Assembly (NCBI GenBank): GCA_963709155.1 | Contig: CAVPVD010000001.1 | Location: 1 to 64,000, forward strand | Direction: 5' to 3' | Length of the DNA: 64,000 nt | Source: Bog-159 sp963709155 | Lineage (GTDB): Bacteria; Acidobacteriota; Terriglobia; Bryobacterales; Bryobacteraceae | Shown: positions 27,985 through 36,622 of the stretch, piece after piece | Numbering within the stretch: the stretch's first letter is position 1 | How the letters are laid out: the number at the start of each line of letters is the position of its first letter | The notes under the pieces: model-generated | Seen by the model: only the letters and a program-made list of their open reading frames with translations | What the model was told of the DNA's origin: nothing | The model's database searches: none | Position numbers and translations under genes: made by a program

Positions 27985-29037
27985 GTGGGAAAACGAACTG
28001 ACCGCGAACTCGGTGGCAGAAGGGCCTTTCTGAAATTGGGCGGCGTGGCAGCCGCGGGACTCGTTACGCATCCGGCTTCGGCCCAAACGCCCGGCCCTGA
28101 GGGTTCCACGGCCGCGCCGGCCATGCCGGTGCGAAATCTGGGGCGCACAGGGTACAAGGTTGGCATCTTCAGCCTTGGCGGCCAGGCCGCCCTGGAGCGC
28201 GCGCACAATGAAGCCGTAGCCGTGCCGATCGTGGAGCGCGCACTCGATCTGGGGGTAAACTACATCGACACGTCATCGATCTACGGCGGCCCGGAACGTT
28301 GGAGCGAGCGCTACATCGGCGCGGTCATGAAGCGGCGCCGCGCGCAGGCCTTCCTGGCCAGCAAAACCAAGGAACGCACCCGGGATGGTTCCCTGCGCAT
28401 GCTCGAGGAGTCCTTGAAACTGCTGCAGACCGAACACCTGGATCTCTGGCAATTGCACGACATCGGCTTGCCGGAGGACGTAGAGGCCGTATTCGCCAAG
28501 GGCGGCGCGATGGAAGCGCTGCGGCAGGCACAGGAACAGAAGATCGTCCGCTATCTCGGCGTCACCGGCCATTTCCGCCCCGAACCCCTGATGGAGGCCA
28601 TCCGCCGCCATCCATTCGACACCATCCTAATGGCCTTGAACGCTGCCGACCGCCATCACTACAGTTTTCTGGATGAGTTGCTGCCGCTGGCCGTGGAGAA
28701 GCAGATGGGAATCATCGGCATGAAAGTGCCCGGCCGCAGCCGCCTGCTCGCCAGTTGGACTCCGCCGCCGCTGGAGCAGCAGAAGCACTCGTGGGAAGGC
28801 GCGGTGATCGCCACCACGCCAGGGCCATTCAGCATGCGCGAGGCGCTCTATTATTCGCTTTCGCACCCGGTCAGCACGGTAATTATCGGCTGCGATTCGA
28901 TCGCGCAGTTAGAGGAGAACGTGCATCTGGCGCGCGAGTTCACGCCGCTGAGCGATCACCAGATGGCCTCGCTCGCCGCGCGCGCCGAGCCGGTGTCGAA
29001 GCAGGCTCTGTTCTTCCGGTTTGTCAGCCGCGGATAG
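27985..29037 (+). CDS. exported aldo/keto reductase
   Basis: A 350-residue protein with a twin-arginine leader (GRRAFLKLGGVAAAGLV), indicating folded export with cofactor. The aldo/keto reductase barrel follows: VRNLGRTGYKV, GVNYIDTSSIYGG with the catalytic Asp-Tyr region, the Lys in SKTKERT, and HLDLWQLHDIG with the catalytic His. The GTG at 27985 lies downstream of GGAAGG. NADPH-dependent carbonyl reduction is expected from the family. It is probably cotranscribed with the YciI-like gene. A palindromic element follows its stop. Confidence 0.88.
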   Translation: MGKRTDRELGGRRAFLKLGGVAAAGLVTHPASAQTPGPEGSTAAPAMPVRNLGRTGYKVGIFSLGGQAALERAHNEAVAVPIVERALDLGVNYIDTSSIYGGPERWSERYIGAVMKRRRAQAFLASKTKERTRDGSLRMLEESLKLLQTEHLDLWQLHDIGLPEDVEAVFAKGGAMEALRQAQEQKIVRYLGVTGHFRPEPLMEAIRRHPFDTILMALNAADRHHYSFLDELLPLAVEKQMGIIGMKVPGRSRLLASWTPPPLEQQKHSWEGAVIATTPGPFSMREALYYSLSHPVSTVIIGCDSIAQLEENVHLAREFTPLSDHQMASLAARAEPVSKQALFFRFVSRG

Positions 29038-29067
29038 CGGCTGTGAGCGCCGTTCCCACGTCGAGGG

Positions 29068-29160
29068 TGTGGCGCACGCCTCAGCGTGCAGCGGCGAACT
29101 TCAGTTCGCCGTGGCGGGACTTAAAAGTCCCGCCGGCACGCTGGAAGCGCGTGCCACAGG
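29068..29160. repeat. palindromic element type A, copy 2
   Basis: This longer copy has three nested hairpins: outer arms GTGGCGCACGC/GCGCGTGCCAC, then GGCGAACTTCAGTTCGCC and GCGGGACTTAAAAGTCCCGC. It shares the outer and last modules with 20735-20783. As there, it lies between convergent genes, here the aldo/keto reductase and a lipoprotein. Its fold would be cloverleaf-like. Confidence 0.75.
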
Positions 29161-29166
29161 TATTTC

Positions 29167-29763
29167 TCAGAGTTCCGCGGCGGTGATTTTGTACTTCGTC
29201 TTCAGCCCCGCGAGCGCCGTTCCCACCGCATCTTCGGGAGCCTTATAGGCCTGCAGCAACGTGCCCAGTTCCGCAACGCCGCCGGGGTACGTGTCGCCCA
29301 CATAGGTGTTGCTATGACGGTACTCCACGAAGGCAGGCACGGACTTTTCCAGCATCGCGCGGACGTCCTGCATTTGTTTCTGGCGCCTGGCCAGTTCCGT
29401 GATCAAAGCATCGCGGATGCCCTGCGGGTACTCTTCGCGCAATGCAATGTCGTAGACCGCCTGGCGCACTTTGCCAAGTTGCGCGCTGATGGCTATCGCC
29501 GATTTCGCGAGTTCCGCGGCCACGATGCCGTTTTGATCCAGTTGCACGCCGTGGCCCGCGCCGTTGGCGGTGATGTCCCCGCTCCACGCGCGCGCATTGC
29601 CGACGAAGTCTTTCTCCACCGAATTGGCAGCCGCAAAGTCGGCTTGATTGTTTTTCAGGACTTGGGACAGCCGGACGGCTTCGAGCCGCTCCTGCTTGCC
29701 GCATCCGCAAGCGAACACGGCGGTCGCCAGGAGCATTACATAGCGAGATTTCAAGATAGGCAT
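29167..29763 (-). CDS. hypothetical lipoprotein
   Basis: A 198-residue protein whose N-terminus has a basic, hydrophobic, Cys pattern (MLLATAVFACGCGK) consistent with a signal-peptidase-II lipobox. The mature part is mostly helical (VLKNNQADFAAANSVEKDFV, ALITELARRQKQMQDVRAML) and ends with LAGLKTKYKITAAEL. No family is recognised. An internal ATG at 29736 would still include the lipobox. It is convergent with the aldo/keto reductase, and the palindromic element lies between them. Confidence 0.65.
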   Translation of the reverse strand: MPILKSRYVMLLATAVFACGCGKQERLEAVRLSQVLKNNQADFAAANSVEKDFVGNARAWSGDITANGAGHGVQLDQNGIVAAELAKSAIAISAQLGKVRQAVYDIALREEYPQGIRDALITELARRQKQMQDVRAMLEKSVPAFVEYRHSNTYVGDTYPGGVAELGTLLQAYKAPEDAVGTALAGLKTKYKITAAEL

Positions 29764-29968
29764 GTCTTATTATCCGAGTACAGTATAGGTGCTTTCTCGG
29801 GCAGTGTCCATGGGGATGCCTGCAAGCATTGCATTAGGCGCAAGCAGGAATTGCGTCACGTCAAAGCACGCCGGCCGGTCTCCCGCCGCTTGTGCGGTAC
29901 AATACTCGGGATTTTGAGCCGAGGCGTGACTTCGACAACCCTGGCCGCTGAAGTGCAATGGTTTCGGC

Positions 29969-31942
29969 GTGCCGGTGGTTATGAAACAACTGTTGATGGT
30001 GGTCTTGCTGCTTGCCGGGATCTGCGGTCTCCCGTCGCGCGCTTCCGCGGAGAACTGTTCCGGTCTGCCGACTCAGTTTGACGGAAACCAGTTCGCGAAA
30101 GGCGATTTCTTTACCAATTTCGATAACTCCTGTTACCTGATCCCCTTCGCCACGGGAGATGGATCGGGCGGCGAGAGGGGCGACCTCAACAGCATGTACA
30201 ACAAGCTGTATTTCAAAATCAACCCCGACATACCGCCCTATGAGCTCGTGATCCTGGGAGACTTTCCGAACGCGCGCTACTTCTCGATATCCTTCTACGA
30301 CAACCACTCGGCCATTACCCAGAGCATTGCCGACGTGAATCTGGTGCCCTTGACCTCCAGCGACGTCAACCCTTTTCAACCCGGCGCTCCCTTCGTGAGC
30401 GGCCAGCGTTACGGCGCGGCCATCCATCTGGGAGGAACCCCGGGGACTGAACAGCACGGCTGCACGATGACCGGTTACAACGTCGAATCCAACGTATTGG
30501 ATGGCACACAAAGGCATCCATACGATAACTGGAATCTGGATGCGGCTTTCTTGCAGCAAGGCACTTATCCGCTGCATGATGTCGACACGTCAACCCACTC
30601 GAATCCGAACACTTCGGGCGCGATTATGATCCGGTCCTATTTGGATCTGACCGCCCCCAGTGATACGACCCAACCGCATGTCATCGTGCGGGACGTGGCT
30701 TCCGGCTGCGCGTATCCGGCTGATTATGTTATGAACACCATGAGTGTGATCACCACGGACTCAACCACCGGGGATACGTGGCAGGATCAGCAACAGGTGC
30801 AGGAGCATAACACCTACACGAACTGGGAGTCAACCAATTGTTGGGGAACTATAAAGTCGAGCCAGATGCAATGGCAGCGCGGAGAGGATTATACGCCCGG
30901 CGCGAATCCGGATGCAGCCTACCTGCTGGCGTATGTGCCGCCGGGTTTGCCGCAAACTCTGCTCAACGCGGGAGAGGTGATGCGCTTCAGGTTTCGAGTT
31001 CCCGGCACGCCGCCGACTCCATGTGTGAACGGCTGTTCGCGTACCGGAAATGAGCAAATGCGGTATGTGAGTATTTCATTTGAAGGCCCAGCCGGAAGCA
31101 CCCTGGCGAGCCTGCCGGATCATTGCCCGGCCAACCCTGTACGCCCCTGCACGCCTTTAGTGCAGGATCCTAACGGCTATGTAACAGTGGTTGCCGGCTT
31201 GGGTGAGCCGCAACCGTCCTGGGTGACAGCGGCTAATGGGTACACGTGGCTGGATCTCTCGCAGACGGGTTCGAATTACCTTCAGTTGAAGGAGATCGCG
31301 ATACGCAACATCCTGCCCGGCGCTTCGTTCAACTGCGCCGCGCAGTACGTTCCGTATAAGGTTGGGCAGGCTACCACCGATGGCTCCGGCTTGATGGGAG
31401 TGTACGCGCCGGTAATCGATTACCCGGTCGCGTCCTCGCTGCCCACTACCGTCAGTCCAGTGACCGGACCGGACGCTTGTGCCAGTTACCCGGCCGGGCC
31501 GCCTGAAATCACCACGCACGCGAAGCCCCAATGCGGGGTGATGCTGCCGCCGTTGGTCGAAGTTACGGCGGTAACCACGCAATGCTCCAAGCCGGGCTGC
31601 AACGAGGTGGTGGCACAATCCAATCCGCCGATCAGCATCGTGGGCAGCGGCTTTGGCAGTTTTCCGATGGGGACTCCGTATAGTGGAGATTCGGACTTTC
31701 TGGAAATTACGGACCAGACCCAAAACTGGAGCGCTGGATATACCGGGGACACCTGCACAGTCACCATAGGGGAATGGTCCGGCGCCATGATCTCGCTGGT
31801 GGCTAATGTAAATCAAAACAGCCAGTGTCCGATGGCGGCGGGGGATCAACTGGCCATTCGGGTATGGGATCCCCAAACATTGGCCAGCGCTGAAGCAACG
31901 GTTACGGTCGCCGCTCAAGGCAGCGATACGTCACGGAAATGA
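29969..31942 (+). CDS. large secreted protein of unknown function
   Basis: The protein has 657 residues (GTG at 29969; ATG at 29981 also possible). A signal peptide ends at ASA near residue 27. The N-terminal domain contains YELVILGDFPNARYFSISFY, a pattern seen in DUF1214/DUF1254-like secreted proteins. The middle has many Cys (ENC, SGCAYPADY, CVNGC), suggesting disulfides outside the cytoplasm. The last 150 residues look like a TIG/IPT-type beta domain (PPISIVGSGFGSF, DFLEITDQTQNW). I cannot name a function. It is convergent with the propeller gene at 31944, with one base between stops. A small piece of a paralogue may lie at 1854-1891. Confidence 0.7.
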   Translation: MPVVMKQLLMVVLLLAGICGLPSRASAENCSGLPTQFDGNQFAKGDFFTNFDNSCYLIPFATGDGSGGERGDLNSMYNKLYFKINPDIPPYELVILGDFPNARYFSISFYDNHSAITQSIADVNLVPLTSSDVNPFQPGAPFVSGQRYGAAIHLGGTPGTEQHGCTMTGYNVESNVLDGTQRHPYDNWNLDAAFLQQGTYPLHDVDTSTHSNPNTSGAIMIRSYLDLTAPSDTTQPHVIVRDVASGCAYPADYVMNTMSVITTDSTTGDTWQDQQQVQEHNTYTNWESTNCWGTIKSSQMQWQRGEDYTPGANPDAAYLLAYVPPGLPQTLLNAGEVMRFRFRVPGTPPTPCVNGCSRTGNEQMRYVSISFEGPAGSTLASLPDHCPANPVRPCTPLVQDPNGYVTVVAGLGEPQPSWVTAANGYTWLDLSQTGSNYLQLKEIAIRNILPGASFNCAAQYVPYKVGQATTDGSGLMGVYAPVIDYPVASSLPTTVSPVTGPDACASYPAGPPEITTHAKPQCGVMLPPLVEVTAVTTQCSKPGCNEVVAQSNPPISIVGSGFGSFPMGTPYSGDSDFLEITDQTQNWSAGYTGDTCTVTIGEWSGAMISLVANVNQNSQCPMAAGDQLAIRVWDPQTLASAEATVTVAAQGSDTSRK

Positions 31943-31943
31943 A

Positions 31944-33248
31944 CTACCTGAGATCGAAACAAGCCAGCGTTCGCTCATTCCGTATGTACAGTTTTCCATT
32001 GGCAAGGGCTGGATAGGATCGCACCGTGGCGGGCAATAGTTGGGCTCGTGAAATCGGCCGGAACTCCTTGGGAGTCGCCAGCGCGACGATCAGTTCGCCG
32101 CTTTCCCGGATCAACAAGAGCTTATCGCCGGCCAGAGTGACCGTGCCCGCGCCAAAGTGATCGAAGTTCCACTGCACCTTACCGGTTTTCAGTTCGATGG
32201 CCCGCAAGCTTTGGCCGAATTCCTGGCGGCCGTGATAGCCGTAGACGTAGCCATCGTGGTACACGCTGGTTGCATAATGGTTTGAGAGCGCGTCGTCGGA
32301 ATCCCAAAGCTGCTTCACCGACGCGCCATCGATTTGTAACAATGTTGCGCCGGTGCCATAACTGGCGGAAAGAAACACCAGGTCGCCGACCACCAGAGGC
32401 GCCGCCGCATTAACCGAAGCGTGACTGCGCGAGCGCCGGGGGAACTGGAACCGGATTTTCCCGGTTGCCGGATCGACGTCCACCAGGCCTGCCCGCGTCC
32501 AAAACAACGCGTGGCGCGCCCCGCCGATGGTGGCCACTACGGGCGCGGAGTAGCCGGCTTCGTCGTTGGTGGCCGTCCAGAGTACCTTGCCGGTGGCCGC
32601 ATCGAACGCCCCAATACCTGCGCCATTTGGGCCGCCGATGTTCATCAGCACGCGGCCATCGTCCACCAGCGGCGAGCAGGCGGCTCCGAAGAAGCCTTTC
32701 GGCGCGTCGAACTTCTGCCGCGTATCCACGCTCCAGAGGCGCTTGCCCGTTGCGAAATCGAGAGCTTGCAAAACGCCCTCCGCGCCGAACGTGTAAATTC
32801 TCTCGCCGGCCACGGCCGGAGCCGCGCGCGGTCCCTCGTCGAAGCCAAAATCATCGCGATAGTCGGTCGGATACGCGGCCGACCAGATGCGCTTTCCGGT
32901 GTCCTCGTCCAGCGACTCCACGATCGCCTGCTTTTCGCGCCGATGGAACAGAATGACCCGCCCGCGCGCCACTACAGGGGCGCTAAAACCCTGGCCCACG
33001 TCCACCTTCCACAGGACCCCGATCCCTGGCTTCGGCCACCCAGCCGGCAACTGGCCGGCATAAACGCCGTTGCGCGTGGGTCCTAGGAATTGGGGCCAAT
33101 CCTGACCGTGGGCGGCTGGGCCCGCAAGTAGGACAAGCATCAAGGTTGCAATAGTCCGATGCGCGAGTGGACCAACAGGACAAAACTTGCCTCCTATCGG
33201 CGCTTCGACAACGCGGCGGGCAATCGCAGTGAAGTCATGTTGGAGCAC
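31944..33248 (-). CDS. PQQ-like beta-propeller repeat protein
   Basis: The frame of 434 residues carries a signal sequence late in its N-terminus (IATLMLVLLAGPAAHGQ), so the true start is probably downstream of 33248 and upstream of 33140. The mature protein has repeated blades with the PQQ/BamB pattern (DFATGKRLWSVDT, DAATGKVLWTATND, ELKTGKVQWNFDH). It opens with QDWPQFLGPTRNGVY, typical of planctomycete/acidobacterial quinoprotein-like propellers. No PQQ-ligand set is certain, so enzyme activity is not claimed. It is last in a six-gene minus-strand run beginning at 43312. Confidence 0.85.
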   Translation of the reverse strand: MLQHDFTAIARRVVEAPIGGKFCPVGPLAHRTIATLMLVLLAGPAAHGQDWPQFLGPTRNGVYAGQLPAGWPKPGIGVLWKVDVGQGFSAPVVARGRVILFHRREKQAIVESLDEDTGKRIWSAAYPTDYRDDFGFDEGPRAAPAVAGERIYTFGAEGVLQALDFATGKRLWSVDTRQKFDAPKGFFGAACSPLVDDGRVLMNIGGPNGAGIGAFDAATGKVLWTATNDEAGYSAPVVATIGGARHALFWTRAGLVDVDPATGKIRFQFPRRSRSHASVNAAAPLVVGDLVFLSASYGTGATLLQIDGASVKQLWDSDDALSNHYATSVYHDGYVYGYHGRQEFGQSLRAIELKTGKVQWNFDHFGAGTVTLAGDKLLLIRESGELIVALATPKEFRPISRAQLLPATVRSYPALANGKLYIRNERTLACFDLR

Positions 33249-33304
33249 GATAACGAATCATTGCACAAGTGACCGGGCGCATGCCTGACCTGCGATAAAC
33301 GGCT

Positions 33305-35707
33305 TCAATCTTCGCGGAGCGCCACCATAGGGTCAACCCTGGCGGCCCGGCGCGCGGGAATCCATGCCGCGGCCAGGGCAACCGCCAGCAGTACGGCTAT
33401 TGCGCCCGCCAGCGTCGCGGGGTCGTTCGGACCGATGCCGAATACCAACGCAGCCAGCACGTGCCGGAGCGCCACACAGCCTAACGCGCCCACCGCCACT
33501 CCGATTCCGGCGAGCGTCAATGCGCGCCCCGCGACCATCCGGAAAACCCGGCTGCGGGGAGCTCCCAAGGCCAGACGAATGCCGATCTGTACGCGGTTGA
33601 CCGTGACCATGTGGGATAACACGCCATAAAGTCCGACGGCCGCCAGCAGCAGCGCCAGTGCGGCGAATCCGCCGAGAATCTCCATCTGGAAACGCTGCTT
33701 GGCCAGCGAACCGGCGAGCACTGAGTCCATGGTGCGCGTCCGTGGGACTGCATCCGGATTCACCGCGCGGATGACCCGACGCACCGCGCCGGCGAGCGAG
33801 GCAGGTTCCAGGGAGGTCCGCACCACCAGGGTGCCGCCTTCGAGCATTCCGTCGAAGCCTTGTTGGGTGTAGCAGGTGTAAACTTGCGGGAACATCGGCG
33901 ATGTAAGGCCATCCTCGTGAATATCGCCGGCGACGCCCACGATGGTGAGCCAGTGCTGCTTCGGGCTGAAGGAGTCGAACCAGATGCGCTGGCCCAGCGG
34001 GTCGCGCCCGGCGAAATACACCCGCGCCATTCCGGAGCTGATGACGGCCACCGCCTCGCTGTTCGCGGTATCCCGGTCCGTGAAATCGCGGCCGCGCAGC
34101 AGAGGGATGCGTAATGCCTGCAGGTAGCCTGGCGTGATCACGCTGTAATTCGCATCGGCATTGCCGGTTTCGGCGCGGCGATCGGCGATGAAAAAGTGGC
34201 CGTCGGGCGCGCCGGATTCAACGGGAAGGCTGCGGGTGATGGCGGCGGCTTGGACCCCTGGAACGGCTTTGAGCCGCATGAGCAGGTCACGGTACTTGGG
34301 AATCAGGCTTTCATTTCCATGCCGTTCGAAGTCGATATCGGCGGCCAAAACGTGATCGGGCTGGAATCCGGGATGGATCGCGCGCAGGTTCCAGAAGCTG
34401 TGCAGCAGCAGTCCTGCGCCGGCGACCAGGACCAGTGAGAGACAGGCTTCGGAAATAGCCAGGGCCGCCTGGGTGCGCTGGGAACGCTTGCCGGCGGTAG
34501 CCGAGCGCGAGCCGGCCTTCAGCGCATCGTTCACGTTCAGGGCGGAAGCGCGCCATGCGGGTAGCACGCCGAAGACCAGTCCAGCCGCGGCAGAGACAAC
34601 TAATGCAAACGCGATCACGCCGGCGTCGATCGAGATCTCCGCGGCGCGCGGCAGATCCGCGGGCAGCAGCACGCGCAGCAGTTCCATCGACCAGACTCCC
34701 AGCAGCAGGCCGCAAATCCCGCCGGCGACGGCCAGCAGCAGGCTCTCGGTCAGCATCTGCCGAATCAGATGGTGCCTTTCCGCGCCCAAGGCAGTCCGCA
34801 CCGCCATCTCCCGGGCGCGCGCGGCGACCCGCACGAGCAGCAGGTTCGCCACGTTTACGCACACAATCAGGAGCAGGAAGCCCACCGCGCCGAACAGCAT
34901 CAGTAGTGGGCCGCGGACGTTGCCAGTGACGTGCGAGGCCAGCGAGACTACCGCGGCATCCTTCCCTTGGAACGGTGAAGGATACTGCTGCTTGATGCGC
35001 CGCTCAATCGCCCCGATATCCGCCCGCGCCTGCTCCATGGAAACACCCGGCTTCAGGCGGCCCACGACCCGCCAGTTATGCCCGGTGCGGACGCCCACCC
35101 CGGGGTCGCCGAATGCCGTTTCCGGCATCCACAGCTCGGCCTTTTCGGGATAGCTAAACCCTGGCGGCATGATTCCAACCACCACCGGAGCCATGCCGAG
35201 CAGATGGATACTGCGCCCCAGAACTTCCCGGCTTCCGCCGAAAGCCCGCTGCCAGAGGCCGTAGCCGAGGACCACGGCCAAAGGTCCGCCGCTAACCTGC
35301 TCGTCGTGCGAGAAGGTCCGGCCAACGATGGCGCCGGTCCCCATTACCCGGAAGAAATCGTCGGTCACCGCGGCGCCGAAGGTGCTTTGCGGAACATCGC
35401 TGCCCGAAACGATAGCCGGACCTTCCTCATACGCTCCTAAGAGTGAGAAGCTACGGTTGGCGCCACGCCAATCGAGGAAGTTTTGAAAGCCCACTTGCAT
35501 CGGTTTCCCGGCGTCGTTGATTTCCGCGAGCCAGGCAATTCGCCCGGGATCGGCATAGGGCAGGGGATTGAGCAGGACAGCCTTGACGACGCTGAAGAGC
35601 GCGGTTCCAGCCCCGACGCCCAATGCCACGGTGAGGATGGATATCGCGGTCAGGCTGGGAACGCGTGCCAGCGAGCGCACGGCATAGCGGGTTTCACGAA
35701 AGAGCAT
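33305..35707 (-). CDS. ADOP-type FtsX/MacB-like ABC permease
   Basis: The protein has 800 residues. After a short N-terminal segment (MLFRETRYAVRSLARVPSL) come a first helix, a large MacB periplasmic domain (PQSTFGAAVTDDFFRVMG, GIMPPGFSYPEKAELWMP), three helices, a second periplasmic domain and a second FtsX module. The C-terminal end is IPARRAARVDPMVALRED. This duplicated architecture without an ATPase is the acidobacterial orphan permease class. The start at 35707 is chosen because the family begins there; upstream codons look noncoding. It lies 92 bases after the tail-tube-like gene and 56 before the propeller gene. Confidence 0.92.
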   Translation of the reverse strand: MLFRETRYAVRSLARVPSLTAISILTVALGVGAGTALFSVVKAVLLNPLPYADPGRIAWLAEINDAGKPMQVGFQNFLDWRGANRSFSLLGAYEEGPAIVSGSDVPQSTFGAAVTDDFFRVMGTGAIVGRTFSHDEQVSGGPLAVVLGYGLWQRAFGGSREVLGRSIHLLGMAPVVVGIMPPGFSYPEKAELWMPETAFGDPGVGVRTGHNWRVVGRLKPGVSMEQARADIGAIERRIKQQYPSPFQGKDAAVVSLASHVTGNVRGPLLMLFGAVGFLLLIVCVNVANLLLVRVAARAREMAVRTALGAERHHLIRQMLTESLLLAVAGGICGLLLGVWSMELLRVLLPADLPRAAEISIDAGVIAFALVVSAAAGLVFGVLPAWRASALNVNDALKAGSRSATAGKRSQRTQAALAISEACLSLVLVAGAGLLLHSFWNLRAIHPGFQPDHVLAADIDFERHGNESLIPKYRDLLMRLKAVPGVQAAAITRSLPVESGAPDGHFFIADRRAETGNADANYSVITPGYLQALRIPLLRGRDFTDRDTANSEAVAVISSGMARVYFAGRDPLGQRIWFDSFSPKQHWLTIVGVAGDIHEDGLTSPMFPQVYTCYTQQGFDGMLEGGTLVVRTSLEPASLAGAVRRVIRAVNPDAVPRTRTMDSVLAGSLAKQRFQMEILGGFAALALLLAAVGLYGVLSHMVTVNRVQIGIRLALGAPRSRVFRMVAGRALTLAGIGVAVGALGCVALRHVLAALVFGIGPNDPATLAGAIAVLLAVALAAAWIPARRAARVDPMVALRED

Positions 35708-35799
35708 GGATTCCCGGTTAGCACTCCGGGTGCCATCGTAAGCTATTGGAAAATCGGACGGCTGGGACGGCAAAGTGTGCGATTTTGGAACCGGCGGCT

Positions 35800-36606
35800 T
35801 CAATTACCGAACGCGGCCGCCTGCGCGAAGAACGAGATTTTCTCGCAATACATTTCGACCTTGACGGCTCCTCGCGGTGTGCGGCTTAAGCGGGTGATCC
35901 CGAGGTCGCGCAAATCCAGTTGGAAGTAGGGACGGCCGCCGCCGGGGCCCAGGTATTCGAGCGAACCGTCTTTTTCCCACATGGAACTTCCTTTGGCGGG
36001 GCTCTGCATCCATGCCAGGAACCCATCGGAGGCCGCGGCGGGAAGAGTGATGACTATGGGCGAGAACTCCCCGCCTGCAGGTTCATTCTCCCACGCGCGG
36101 GCAGTCCCGAATGTCCGCTGCGAGATCCTGGTTTTCCGCCATACAGCCGAGACACTGGCGATCTGTTTGCACGCCGCTTCCAGCCCGTCGATTTGAAGTC
36201 TGAAATCATTGACGAACCACGGTTTGAACGACGGCCCGACGCGGCTCGAGGGGTCCAACGAAGTGGAGCGCAGGATATCCGGCGAAATCTTGACAGTCAT
36301 CATCGCCGGATTCTTTAACGACTTGTCCAACTGGGGAAGGGCGACTGCCGCGATTAACGCCCCGGTGAACTCCAATCGCTTAGCCCCAGGCGTCGTTGGA
36401 ACAGGGTTTATGATACCGTCCGCGCGGCGGGCGGCCTCTGTAAACCCGCTGGCTACCCACACATAGAAATCGCGTGACATTCCCGCGCCGCAATCGACAC
36501 TTATGTCCGTTGGTGCAGCCTGGAGGGCGGCGCCATTGAAAGCGCCGATAACGTCGCGAATCATACCGGCGCGCCGGCCGTTCAGATCGAGATTGAATGT
36601 CAACAT
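35800..36606 (-). CDS. phage tail-tube-like protein (T4 gp19-type, duplicated)
   Basis: A 268-residue protein without a signal peptide. Two halves show the same pattern. FYVWVASGFTE, RLEFTGALIAAVALPQLD and MMTVKISPD resemble the strand order of gp19-family tail tubes. The second half repeats it (FLAWMQSPAKG, LEYLGPGGG, YFQLDLRDLGITRL) and ends KVEMYCEKISF, an ending I associate with this family in acidobacteria. FRLQIDGLEA is a third familiar segment. No sheath, baseplate or spike genes are near, so it is an orphan. It starts 16 bases after the active S53 protease gene. A role in a contractile or tube structure is inference. Confidence 0.6.
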   Translation of the reverse strand: MLTFNLDLNGRRAGMIRDVIGAFNGAALQAAPTDISVDCGAGMSRDFYVWVASGFTEAARRADGIINPVPTTPGAKRLEFTGALIAAVALPQLDKSLKNPAMMTVKISPDILRSTSLDPSSRVGPSFKPWFVNDFRLQIDGLEAACKQIASVSAVWRKTRISQRTFGTARAWENEPAGGEFSPIVITLPAAASDGFLAWMQSPAKGSSMWEKDGSLEYLGPGGGRPYFQLDLRDLGITRLSRTPRGAVKVEMYCEKISFFAQAAAFGN

Positions 36607-36622
36607 AGTGATAACCGATCGC

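Noticed and set aside
35800..36606. The tail-tube-like gene as evidence of a prophage or complete contractile injection system
   Set aside because: No integrase, capsid, sheath, baseplate or lysis genes occur in the window.
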